Under the pieces are notes generated by a model. That model was not told the DNA's origin and searched no databases. It was given only the letters and a program-made list of their open reading frames with translations. A stretch of DNA of 8,266 nt, from positions 1-8,266 of the forward strand of contig CAIVCU010000126.1 in the NCBI GenBank assembly GCA_903904495.1, read 5' to 3'. This DNA comes from an uncultured Chlorobiaceae bacterium. GTDB taxonomy: Bacteria; Bacteroidota; Chlorobiia; Chlorobiales; Chlorobiaceae. A program made the translations under genes and the position numbers. The first letter of the stretch is position 1, and each line of letters starts with the position of its first letter. This document shows, in pieces, positions 1-6,050 of the stretch.

Positions 1-531
1 CCACTGGTACTTCAGCTCTTTTTTCCAAAGATCAGTAAGCTGCCGCCTGTCTGCTGGCCATGGCTCAGACTTTCGGTCAAGGTCAAGGGTTTCCTTTGTT
101 GAAAAATTAAAATGAACAGTATCAGCTGCCGCCTTCAAAAACAGCATTTTCTCTTTTGCCCGAAGTAGAAACAGATTATAAATGGCAAACCCTGCATTTG
201 TCTTGCCGTCACGAAGCTCATTTCCAATCCGTGTTCCGTAACTCTTTCTCAGGCCTTCAATATCGCTTGCCAAAAAATAGTTTTTGCTGTGGTCAAGATT
301 ATCGAGATATCGATAAAATATCTGCTGAGAAAGTGAGTCGTTGACTGATACCTTCCTGAAGTGTTTCCGCAGAAGGTTTTGACTGATGTATATGCTTGCT
401 TCTTCCTCTATCTCGGTCGGCTTTAGCGCAGGAGAGGTTTTAACTGGCGCGGCTATTCCGGAGTTTACGTTATAAGCAGGAACAGTAAATCCCAAGACAA
501 CGATTAAGAGAAGAAAACTTTTTTTAAGCAT
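1..531 (-). CDS. prc: Tail-specific protease Prc/Tsp, N-terminal part (cut by window edge)
   Basis: Reading the minus strand from the ATG at 531 gives 177 codons that stay open to the edge. Prc is a periplasmic PDZ-serine protease that degrades or trims proteins from their C-termini. Seen here: a Sec signal peptide (MLKK, then a hydrophobic core at about residues 5-18), then the helical N-terminal domain of the family. Family-like segments are YRYLDNLDHSKNYFLASDIE (about 73-92) and TLDLDRKSEPWP (148-159) followed by LTDLWKKELKY (165-175), which match the E. coli Prc pattern of a 'LD..kNYFL..DI' stretch and a 'D..R...PWP...ELD.LW...LK' stretch. The PDZ domain and the Ser/Lys catalytic dyad would lie beyond the left edge and cannot be checked. 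The start is chosen because the signal peptide follows it directly. It is transcribed divergently from everything up to 7894. Family identity is confident; whether the full gene is intact is unknown. Confidence 0.9.
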   Translation of the reverse strand, partial: MLKKSFLLLIVVLGFTVPAYNVNSGIAAPVKTSPALKPTEIEEEASIYISQNLLRKHFRKVSVNDSLSQQIFYRYLDNLDHSKNYFLASDIEGLRKSYGTRIGNELRDGKTNAGFAIYNLFLLRAKEKMLFLKAAADTVHFNFSTKETLDLDRKSEPWPADRRQLTDLWKKELKYQW

Positions 532-944
532 GTTCTTGCATGATGATCTGAGGTTTGACTGCTGATAACAGTCTAAAAATCGAGTAGGGCGTTCACAAGA
601 GCTCTTTACCCCAATGGTAAAGATTACGTACAAAATCTTGAGATACCATGGATGGCTTTCCCTCGCCTTGCACCCACTTTTCCCCATAAGTATTTATCTC
701 TCTTCTTATTTGGGACGCTCAAATATAATTCTTCTTGCGGAAGAAGTTGACGATAAGAACATTTACCACCCCATCCCCGGCCCAACAAGAATAGGAGAGA
801 TCAGCCTTTTTAAATAGGGATTAAAAAAGTGAAGAATTTGTGCAAGAACATAATCATATCAACGTCAGAATAAATGTGTGGTGGTGTATTGGTGTGTGGA
901 CTCATTCAGAACAGTTACCGTTAATCATTAAAATTAGAACAGTT
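532..944. other. Intergenic region between prc and the small secreted-peptide gene
   Basis: These 413 bases separate divergent genes. I find no recognisable protein, tRNA or transposon end. An open frame at 614-817 on the plus strand (67 codons) has no family resemblance and no ribosome site, and is probably chance. The only structure I can point to is the candidate prc promoter near 570-598, a short hairpin at 557-573, and a direct repeat that begins at 908. Confidence 0.5.
570..598 (-). promoter_or_regulatory. Possible sigma-70-type promoter for prc
   Basis: On the minus strand TTGTGA (598-593) is followed by a 17-nt spacer and TAGACT (575-570), each matching four of six consensus bases. 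It sits about 40 nt upstream of the prc start codon. A small inverted repeat GACTG/CAGTC (557-561 with 569-573) overlaps the likely start of transcription. This is a pattern match only. Confidence 0.3.
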
Positions 945-945
945 A
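908..945. repeat. 10-bp direct repeat AGAACAGTTA, two copies
   Basis: AGAACAGTTA occurs at 908-917 and again at 936-945, 28 bp apart start to start. The second copy ends on the first base of the ATG of the small peptide gene. The position would suit an operator or a leader element, but a chance or replicative duplication in AT-rich DNA cannot be excluded. Confidence 0.45.
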
Positions 946-1064
946 TGAACATCAAAAAAGCAATTATGGGTCTTATGATGCTGGTTATGACCGTAGCATT
1001 CTGCAGCGAATCTTTTGCCGCTTCGACTCAAAAGCATCCTCATAGAGTACATGCCAAAAAGTAA
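945..1064 (+). CDS. Small secreted basic, histidine-containing peptide (39 aa), unknown function
   Basis: From the ATG at 945 the product is 39 residues. It begins MNIKK, continues with a hydrophobic core rich in Met, Leu, Val and Ala (about 6-19), then SESFAAS, which suits signal peptidase I cleavage after FA or FAA (residues 25-26). The predicted mature part is only about 13-14 residues, with three His and several Lys and Arg (sequence around QKHPHRVHAKK). The frame is open upstream to 840, but the extra residues do not look like a protein start and would bury the signal peptide, so 945 is preferred. Cys20 is not in a lipobox (Phe precedes it), so a lipoprotein is unlikely. No strong Shine-Dalgarno is visible. 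It resembles, in composition only, the small periplasmic His/Lys-rich peptides found in many Gram-negative genomes (for example acid-shock Asr). I do not recognise a family. It is a genuine gene only if homologues exist. Confidence 0.5.
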   Translation: MNIKKAIMGLMMLVMTVAFCSESFAASTQKHPHRVHAKK

Positions 1065-1073
1065 TTCTCTTTA

Positions 1074-1313
1074 ATGTCTCTTCGTATGAAGGAATTTTTT
1101 GAAAGCATTAAAACTCCTCTTTGGCTTGTCGCTTCCGTTATTGCAGCATGGGGATCATGGACGTTGACGCAAAGGAGGGGACCTGCTGACAGGAAAAAAC
1201 ACAAAGTTCTTTGTTCTCAGCTGTTGCTTTTTTTTTATTTGGGGGTGACAGCAGAAGCATTAACGGAGCTGGATTTTGTTTGCTTCGCCTCTGATAGCTC
1301 ATTTACGGTATGA
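1074..1313 (+). CDS. Doubtful hypothetical ORF (79 codons; alternative start at 1086)
   Basis: An open frame starts 9 nt after the stop of the small peptide. The first half, read from the ATG at 1086 (MKEFFESIKTPLWLVASV...), could form one hydrophobic or membrane segment followed by a basic stretch (QRRGPADRKKHK). The second half looks poorly protein-like, and it runs through a terminator-like hairpin and T-run at 1185-1236. I recognise no family. It may be a short membrane protein, the start of a decayed gene, or chance. It is listed mainly so that the region is not read as empty. Confidence 0.2.
   Translation: MSLRMKEFFESIKTPLWLVASVIAAWGSWTLTQRRGPADRKKHKVLCSQLLLFFYLGVTAEALTELDFVCFASDSSFTV
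1185..1236 (+). terminator. Weak rho-independent terminator-like hairpin
   Basis: An imperfect stem pairs GCTGA (1185-1189) with TCAGC (1217-1221) and ACAAAG (1201-1206) with CTTTGT (1209-1214). A run of nine T follows at 1228-1236, after a 6-nt gap. The two-base inner loop and the gap before the T-run make it non-ideal. If real, it would end a short transcript from the 945-1064 gene. Confidence 0.25.
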
Positions 1314-1464
1314 AATATACCATTCAAACGGGATTTCAAAATCTCTTTGTATTGGTGATTTTCATCAACGTACAATGGGGGTAAATATTTTTTGAATAAA
1401 GTCTTATGCGGATAATCAATCTTTTTTGTTATTCATGATCATGTAACCGGATCATACCATAACG

Positions 1465-1593
1465 ATGATTGTGATGGATCGATGGAAAAAACTTTTGATT
1501 AAAGACGTTGAGCATTGAAAAATAGTTGAAATTCTTGCGCACGGAAAAAATGAAAAGATCGTCAAAGTCAAAAACAGTCATGAGATATCATAG
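1465..1593 (+). pseudogene. Possible remnant of a small ORF interrupted by an in-frame TGA
   Basis: From the ATG at 1465 the frame reads MIVMDRWKKLLIKDVEH, meets a TGA at 1516-1518, and continues protein-like (KIVEILAHGKNEKIVKVKNS) to a TAG at 1591-1593. Its mix of charged and aliphatic residues looks more like a real protein than the neighbouring frames do. I recognise no family, and 42 codons are too few to be sure. It could equally be chance. Confidence 0.15.
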
Positions 1594-1615
1594 AAAAACA
1601 AAGTATACAATTTGC

Positions 1616-1644
1616 TTGTTTGACACTCATGGTAAACTTATAAT
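1616..1644 (+). promoter_or_regulatory. Candidate promoter of the exporter operon
   Basis: A perfect TATAAT (1639-1644) lies 17 nt after a poor -35 match, TTGTTT (1616-1621). A perfect TTGACA at 1620-1625 also lies upstream, but only 13 nt from that -10 box, which is too close for a normal sigma-70 promoter. The start codon of the permease is about 70 nt downstream. Confidence 0.35.
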
Positions 1645-1681
1645 AGGTGGCTATCGTTAATTTTGGTATGACCTTATAATA
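1637..1681 (+). repeat. CTTATAATA box, two copies 36 bp apart
   Basis: CTTATAATA is found at 1637-1645 and 1673-1681. Each copy is preceded by GGTA within 8 bases (1631-1634 and 1665-1668), so the repeated unit is roughly GGTA, 2-4 variable bases, then CTTATAATA. Both contain a perfect -10 hexamer. They may be tandem promoters or binding sites of one regulator. The second has no recognisable -35. Confidence 0.4.
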
Positions 1682-1712
1682 TCAGCTAATACTAACAACA
1701 AGGCGATCAACG

Positions 1713-2849
1713 GTGTCAGGAATTCTTAAAATAGCATTGAAGCTTCTTGTGAATGACAAGAGCAAGTTTATCGCCCTTCTGGTCGGTATTACGTTTGCTG
1801 TATTTCTCATGATAATGATGATGTCGATGTTTTCGGGAATATTATCCCGCTCTTCGTCCTCGGTGTATAATGTCGGGGCAAAAATATGGGTCATGGACCC
1901 GGCAGTGAACAACGCCACCAGCAGTATTCCCATGCCTGATTATGTCCTTTCCAGCGCGAGAAGTATCAACGGAGTAAAGTATGCAGTACCTATCTATTTT
2001 GGCAACGCACTGGTCAAGCTCAAAAGCGGCGCTTATCAGGCAGTATCTGTTGTCGGCCTTGATGACGCCACCCTTTACGGCAGGCCGGAATTGATCGAAG
2101 GAAAGATTGAGGATATATATGCGGAATCCGCCTTTATTGTGGTCAAGGATGCGGAATTCAAAAAACTTGAAAGTCCCGCAGTTGGAACTGAATTTGAAAT
2201 AAACGATCATCGGGGACTTGTCGTTGGTTTGGCAAAAGTTGCTTCAGGGGGTCTGTTTGGTATCCCTACGGTCTACACGACCTATAATAGAGCTATCACC
2301 TACATTCCTTCGATGCGCTTTACCACCTCATATATTCTGATTGAACCGAAACACGAATCCGATATTCCGTTTATTCAACAGCAAATCAAAAAACTTGGCT
2401 ATCAGGCACTTACCCGTGATCAGTTTGTTAAGAAAATCTCTGATTTTTACACATACCAGACTGGCATGGGAATGAACGTCCTGATGATGACTGCAATAAG
2501 TTTTATTGTCGGCCTTTCTATATCAGGCCAGACCTTCTATACCTTCATCCTCGAAAACCTGGAACGGTTTGGCGCATTGAAAGCTATTGGCGCCAAAGGC
2601 CACGAGCTTATCACAATGATTCTTTTTCAGGCATCGTTTACAGCACTGATTGGCTATGGGCTCGGCGTAGGTTTGGCCTCAGGCCTTATGATTCTTGCCA
2701 AGCTCCGCTTGCCGAGCTACGCAGCGCAGGTTACCTATTACAATCTCACCTTTGCATTTATTATGGTGCTCATTATGGCAGGAGTTTCCAGTTATATCGG
2801 GGTTCGAAAAGTCCTCCAGATACAACCGTTTGATATTTTCAGGGGCTGA
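1713..2849 (+). CDS. ABC exporter permease, FtsX/DevC (MacB-like) family
   Basis: This 378-residue inner-membrane permease belongs to the mechanotransmission (type VII) ABC exporters. Four membrane segments are visible: about 18-40, a large periplasmic domain (about 45-250), then about 253-277, 300-330 and 345-365. This is the FtsX/MacB layout. ENLERFGALKAIGAKGHEL (281-299) is the conserved cytoplasmic coupling segment before the third membrane helix. The C-terminus (VRKVLQIQPFDIFRG) matches the usual ending 'v..i.P...fR'. One permease gene implies a homodimer. The length fits DevC (about 380) and is far short of MacB (about 650), which carries a fused ATPase. The start is a GTG at 1713 with AAGG about 9 nt upstream; the following residues resemble DevC N-termini. 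It is the first gene of the operon, followed 2 nt later by the ATPase. The substrate cannot be deduced. Confidence 0.9.
   Translation: MSGILKIALKLLVNDKSKFIALLVGITFAVFLMIMMMSMFSGILSRSSSSVYNVGAKIWVMDPAVNNATSSIPMPDYVLSSARSINGVKYAVPIYFGNALVKLKSGAYQAVSVVGLDDATLYGRPELIEGKIEDIYAESAFIVVKDAEFKKLESPAVGTEFEINDHRGLVVGLAKVASGGLFGIPTVYTTYNRAITYIPSMRFTTSYILIEPKHESDIPFIQQQIKKLGYQALTRDQFVKKISDFYTYQTGMGMNVLMMTAISFIVGLSISGQTFYTFILENLERFGALKAIGAKGHELITMILFQASFTALIGYGLGVGLASGLMILAKLRLPSYAAQVTYYNLTFAFIMVLIMAGVSSYIGVRKVLQIQPFDIFRG
2841..2845 (+). promoter_or_regulatory. Shine-Dalgarno AGGGG for the ATPase gene
   Basis: AGGGG lies inside the last codons of the permease, 6 nt before the ATG at 2852. It is the clearest ribosome site in the operon and supports this start and translational coupling to the permease. 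Confidence 0.6.
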
Positions 2850-2851
2850 CT

Positions 2852-3556
2852 ATGGGAAAAGTAGCCATAAAGGCCAATGCATTGGTGAAGTGGTTTGGTG
2901 AAGGAGAGACCAAAACAACCGCAGTGAAGAGCGCAAGTTTTGAGGCTAACTTTGGTGAGCTGCTCTATATTGTCGGTCCTTCAGGAAGCGGTAAAACAAC
3001 ACTGCTCAGCATGATTTCTGGTATTCTCAAGCCAAACGAGGGTAGTGTTCTGGTTGAGGGCAAAGATATCTGGCAAATGAAAAGTGATGATATTGCCGAT
3101 CTCCGCTTGCACAAAATCGGCTTTGTATTTCAGGATTACCACCTTTTTCCGCGGTTGACCACCGTTGAAAACGTGGCGATTCCCCTGATACTGAAAAAAA
3201 TGGAGTGGAATGAGGCGCTGAAAGTTGGACTGGAATACCTTGACATCGTCGGGCTCAAGGATCGAGCCCAGCTGCAGCCGGTCAAGCTGAGTGGTGGTGA
3301 GCAGCAGCGAGTTGCAATTGCTCGGGCAATTGCAGGTCATCCCGATATTCTGATCTTTGATGAACCGACAGCCTCACTTGATGGCGATACAGGAAGAAAG
3401 ATAGTGGAGTTTGTCAAAACAAAAATCCTCAATGCAGAGCGATGTGTCATCATTGTAACCCATGACAGCAGGATTTATGAGTATGCGGACTCAATCATGA
3501 AAATGGAAGATGGGAATATAATTGGCTTTGAACGCAATACCAACGCAATACCTTAA
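2852..3556 (+). CDS. ABC exporter ATP-binding protein, DevA/LolD/MacB type
   Basis: The 234-residue cytoplasmic ATPase powers the permease encoded just upstream. All nucleotide-binding motifs are intact: Walker A GPSGSGKTT (42-50), Q-loop Gln94 (FVFQD), signature LSGGEQQRV (146-154), Walker B DILIFDEP (165-172) with catalytic Glu171, D-loop SLD (175-177) and switch His204 in IVTHD. The segment between Walker A and signature (FQDYHLFPRLTTVENVAIPL) and the ending 'THDSRIYEYADSIMKMEDG' are typical of the DevA/LolD branch, as opposed to drug-importer or two-domain ATPases. Length is normal for the family. It lies 2 nt after the permease stop and 7 nt before the preferred start of the adaptor gene, so co-expression is near certain. 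LolD is an alternative name by sequence, but the neighbours (adaptor and outer-membrane duct) argue for export across the envelope and not for lipoprotein release. Confidence 0.95.
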   Translation: MGKVAIKANALVKWFGEGETKTTAVKSASFEANFGELLYIVGPSGSGKTTLLSMISGILKPNEGSVLVEGKDIWQMKSDDIADLRLHKIGFVFQDYHLFPRLTTVENVAIPLILKKMEWNEALKVGLEYLDIVGLKDRAQLQPVKLSGGEQQRVAIARAIAGHPDILIFDEPTASLDGDTGRKIVEFVKTKILNAERCVIIVTHDSRIYEYADSIMKMEDGNIIGFERNTNAIP

Positions 3557-3563
3557 CTGTTCT

Positions 3564-4511
3564 ATGAGAAATAAACTTTTAATCGGCTTTGCCATCCTGG
3601 GTGTTCTGCTCGCTATCGGTAGTGCCTATATTTCAGGCATACCGGCAAAACCTCAGCCACCGGCGTTCAAACCAGCATCGAATCCCTATGCAAAAGGGAT
3701 TTATGCCAACGGTATTGTTGAAACGGCCCAGACCAGCGGTGAAAATATCAACGTCTATCCTGAAGTTCCAGGTACAGTGGTTAAAATATTAGTCAATGAA
3801 GGCCAGCATGTTACTGCAGGAACACCCTTGTTGGTTCTTGAAGATTCCGTGCAGCGCGCCACTACAGCTTCGGCTAAAGCCCAGATTGATGTAGCTAAGG
3901 CAACCTATAAAACCCTTCAGGATCAGTACAGCAAACAGAAGGCCTCATGGGCGCTTGATTCACGATCTGTCAGTAAAGATGTTCTGGATACTGCAGCAAA
4001 TGCAGCCAGAGGAGCTAAGGCAAATCTGGAACTTGCGCAAAAGCAGTATGATGCTGCAAACGCGCTGTTGAACAAGTATCTTATCAAAGCACTTGCGGAT
4101 GGTACCGTTCTCTCAATCAATACCGCTACGGGTAGCTTTATATCAAGCCAGGGAGTTTATAGTACATATACAGGAGTGTTTCAGCCCGTTATAGTACTGG
4201 GTAATATGAAAGGTGATCTCGCAGTTCGGTGTTACGTTGATGAAATCCTCATTAACAGGCTTCCTGACCCGTCCGAGATACAGGCAAGAATGACTATTCA
4301 GGGAACCAATATCAATATTCCGCTGAAATTTGTGAGAATACAGCCGAATGTCTCTCCAAAGATCGAACTCTCAAGCCAGAGAACGGAGCGGGTTGATGTG
4401 CGGGTTCTGCCGGTTATTTTCAGTTTTGAAAAACGAGAAGGTGTGTCAATCTATCCAGGTCAACTTGTTGATGTTTACATTGGTGAAAAAAATAGTACCC
4501 CAAAAAAATAG
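3564..4511 (+). CDS. HlyD-family periplasmic adaptor (membrane fusion protein) of the ABC exporter
   Basis: This 315-residue protein bridges the inner-membrane permease and the outer-membrane duct. It has an N-terminal membrane anchor (about 4-23). Next come the first half of a biotinyl/lipoyl-like domain (about 62-93; VYPEVPGTVVKILVNEGQHV at 64-83), a helical hairpin rich in Ala, Lys and Gln (about 96-170), the second lipoyl half (about 172-190), and a beta-barrel region (about 215-308) ending in VYPGQ-like 'SIYPGQLVDVYIGE'. This order is the standard DevB/MacA/HlyD arrangement; the hairpin is fairly short. I start it at the ATG at 3564, since the signal-anchor follows at once. The frame is open back to a TTG at 3522, which would add 14 unlikely residues and overlap the ATPase gene. 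No strong ribosome site precedes 3564, so it may depend on coupling to the ATPase gene. Its 3' end overlaps the next gene. Confidence 0.9.
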   Translation: MRNKLLIGFAILGVLLAIGSAYISGIPAKPQPPAFKPASNPYAKGIYANGIVETAQTSGENINVYPEVPGTVVKILVNEGQHVTAGTPLLVLEDSVQRATTASAKAQIDVAKATYKTLQDQYSKQKASWALDSRSVSKDVLDTAANAARGAKANLELAQKQYDAANALLNKYLIKALADGTVLSINTATGSFISSQGVYSTYTGVFQPVIVLGNMKGDLAVRCYVDEILINRLPDPSEIQARMTIQGTNINIPLKFVRIQPNVSPKIELSSQRTERVDVRVLPVIFSFEKREGVSIYPGQLVDVYIGEKNSTPKK

Positions 4512-6009
4512 CGCATCATATCCGGGCTATCGCAGGGGCAGCGCTCTCCTCGTTTCATTCGGGATATCCCTTTTCTTTTTATCGGGCTGTGCCGTTGGTC
4601 CGGACTTCGTTCATCCTGAAGCGCCAAAGGTAACCCAGTACAACCATGGAGGCGACCCGAAAGAGACCGCAGCAAGTGAGGGACTGTCACAGCGCTTTGA
4701 AGATGGTGCCGCTCCGGTAGCCAACTGGTGGCACCTGTTCAATTCAAAGCAACTGGATGCCGCTGTCAGCAATGGGTTGGCTGATAATCCCGGTTTACAG
4801 GCGGCCGAGGCCAGTCTCAGGCAAAGTCAGGAAAACCTGCGGGCCGGCTCCGGTATTTTTTATCCGCAACTCAGCGCCACGTTTGCCGCCAATCGCGAAA
4901 AAAATTCCCCGGCAGCCATCGGCAGCTCAGCACCGGCAAGCATTTTCAATTTGACAACACTCTCCTCATCGGTAAGCTATGCACTTGATATTTTTGGAGG
5001 GCAACGAAGGGGTGTTGAAGGCTTGGCGGCACAGGTTGACCAGCAAAGGGCTCTAACTCTTGGCACCTACATGATGCTCACAGGGAATATTGTTAATACC
5101 TCTATTGCAATAGCCGCTTATCATGCACAAATAGACGAGACCGTGCAGTTGATAGCTTTGGAAAAAGATCAGATCAGTATTGCTGAAAAACAATTCCAGG
5201 CCGGCGTTAATACCTATGCAGCTATACTGACTCTACGGCTTCAGCTCAAAGCGCTTGAAGCGACGTTGCCTCCTCTCCGCCAGAAGTTAAATCAGGCGGA
5301 ACATCTTCTTGCAACACTTGAGGGCAAAACGCCATCTGAATTACAGCCACCTGCTGTGCTGTTAGCGGATATTTCACTGCCACGCCAGTTACCCTTATCC
5401 CTGCCATCAGAACTGGTTCGCCAGCGTCCCGATATTCTTGCTGCAGAGGCGCAGTTGCATGCAGCCAGTGCAGGTATTGGCGTCGCTACTGCTGCACTGT
5501 TTCCGAGTGTTACCCTGAATGCAAGTTACGGCCAGACCAGTCAAACAACGAGTAACCTCTTTAACAGCGCCAGTAATGTGTGGGGTTTAGGAGGGAATGT
5601 AACTGCACCGATATTTAAAGGTGGCACCCTGAGAGCGCAGCGTCGGGCGGCAATTGATGCTTACCAGCAGAGCTTTGCCAGCTACCGCCAGACCGTTCTT
5701 GCTGCTTTTGCCCAGGTTGCAGATATTGTGCGTGCTTTGGAGCACGATGCCGAACTGACACAAACTCAAGCTCAGGCTGTGCAGGATGCCAGGCTTGCTA
5801 TGGATCTTCTAAAGGCTAATTACCAGGCAGGAACTGCCAACTACCTGCAGGTAATGATCACTGATATTCAGTATCATCAGGCTAAAATCGGTTATTTGCA
5901 GGCCCGGGCCCAGCAACTCCAGGATACGACGGCACTTTTTGTTGCCCTGGGAGGCGGTTGGTCGAATGACCTTACAGCGAAAGAAAAGGTTTATCTGCAC
6001 AAAGAGTGA
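4471..6009 (+). CDS. Outer-membrane efflux lipoprotein, NodT/TolC (RND-type OMF) family
   Basis: This is the outer-membrane duct of the tripartite pump, expected to work as a trimer. Numbering from the ATG at 4471 (512 aa): a signal peptide with a lipobox LSGC (Cys40 would be lipidated), then AVGPDFVHPEAP, the family hallmark after the cysteine, and NWWHLFNSKQLD (85-96). Two outer-membrane-factor repeats follow, with landmarks LDIFGGQRR (172-180), the strongly conserved RQRPDILAAEAQLHAA (317-332), ALFPSVTLNASYG (342-354), APIFKGGTLRAQ (379-390), and the closing ALFVALGGGW (488-497). Length is usual for the family (about 450-520). The start is uncertain: ATG 4471 or GTG 4483 (508 aa, beginning MKKIVPQ) both give a sound signal peptide. 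The frame is open to 4348, but that extension lies inside the adaptor gene and would bury the signal. Either start overlaps the adaptor gene, by 41 or 29 nt. NodT proteins more often serve RND pumps; here the partner is an ABC exporter. Confidence 0.93.
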   Translation: MFTLVKKIVPQKNSASYPGYRRGSALLVSFGISLFFLSGCAVGPDFVHPEAPKVTQYNHGGDPKETAASEGLSQRFEDGAAPVANWWHLFNSKQLDAAVSNGLADNPGLQAAEASLRQSQENLRAGSGIFYPQLSATFAANREKNSPAAIGSSAPASIFNLTTLSSSVSYALDIFGGQRRGVEGLAAQVDQQRALTLGTYMMLTGNIVNTSIAIAAYHAQIDETVQLIALEKDQISIAEKQFQAGVNTYAAILTLRLQLKALEATLPPLRQKLNQAEHLLATLEGKTPSELQPPAVLLADISLPRQLPLSLPSELVRQRPDILAAEAQLHAASAGIGVATAALFPSVTLNASYGQTSQTTSNLFNSASNVWGLGGNVTAPIFKGGTLRAQRRAAIDAYQQSFASYRQTVLAAFAQVADIVRALEHDAELTQTQAQAVQDARLAMDLLKANYQAGTANYLQVMITDIQYHQAKIGYLQARAQQLQDTTALFVALGGGWSNDLTAKEKVYLHKE

Positions 6010-6050
6010 TTATATTGCTCTCCTGAACAAATCTTTCCTTTGTCATATTC

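Larger units (their letters stand above)
1314..1712. other. AT-rich intergenic region upstream of the exporter operon
   Basis: About 400 bases without a convincing gene. It contains a 10-bp perfect palindrome CATGATCATG (1434-1443), a short possible gene remnant (1465-1593), and near its right end the promoter-like and repeated CTTATAATA elements listed separately. The region should carry the control signals of the exporter operon that begins at 1713. No regulator gene is adjacent. Confidence 0.5.

Noticed and set aside
156..344. Plus-strand open frame of 62 codons
   Set aside because: It lies antisense to the Prc coding sequence, which has a clear signal peptide and family motifs.
614..817. 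Plus-strand open frame of 67 codons
   Set aside because: No family resemblance, no ribosome site, and a composition typical of non-coding sequence. It is not excluded, but not supported.
530..851. Inverted 11-mer TGCAAGAACAT around the prc start and at 841-851
   Set aside because: The copies are about 300 bp apart, short, and have no further matching flanks. This is likely coincidence.
840..944. N-terminal extension of the small secreted peptide back to 840
   Set aside because: The added 35 residues are not protein-like and would place the signal peptide in the middle of the protein. The ATG at 945 is the sensible start.
1620..1644. TTGACA (1620-1625) paired with TATAAT (1639-1644) as a strong promoter
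   Set aside because: Both hexamers are perfect, but the spacer is only 13 nt, too short for a standard sigma-70 promoter. The TTGTTT at 1616-1621 gives the proper 17 nt.
1682..2210. Minus-strand open frames over the permease gene
   Set aside because: They are shadows antisense to a clear FtsX/DevC permease, with no family features of their own.
2981..3340. Minus-strand open frame over the ATPase gene
   Set aside because: It is antisense to intact Walker A, Q-loop and signature motifs, and has no independent support.
3522..3563. TTG start adding 14 residues to the adaptor protein
   Set aside because: It overlaps the ATPase gene, and the signal-anchor directly follows the ATG at 3564.
4348..4470. 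Upstream ATG extension of the NodT gene by 41 codons
   Set aside because: It is a different frame of the adaptor gene, not protein-like, and would bury the lipoprotein signal peptide.
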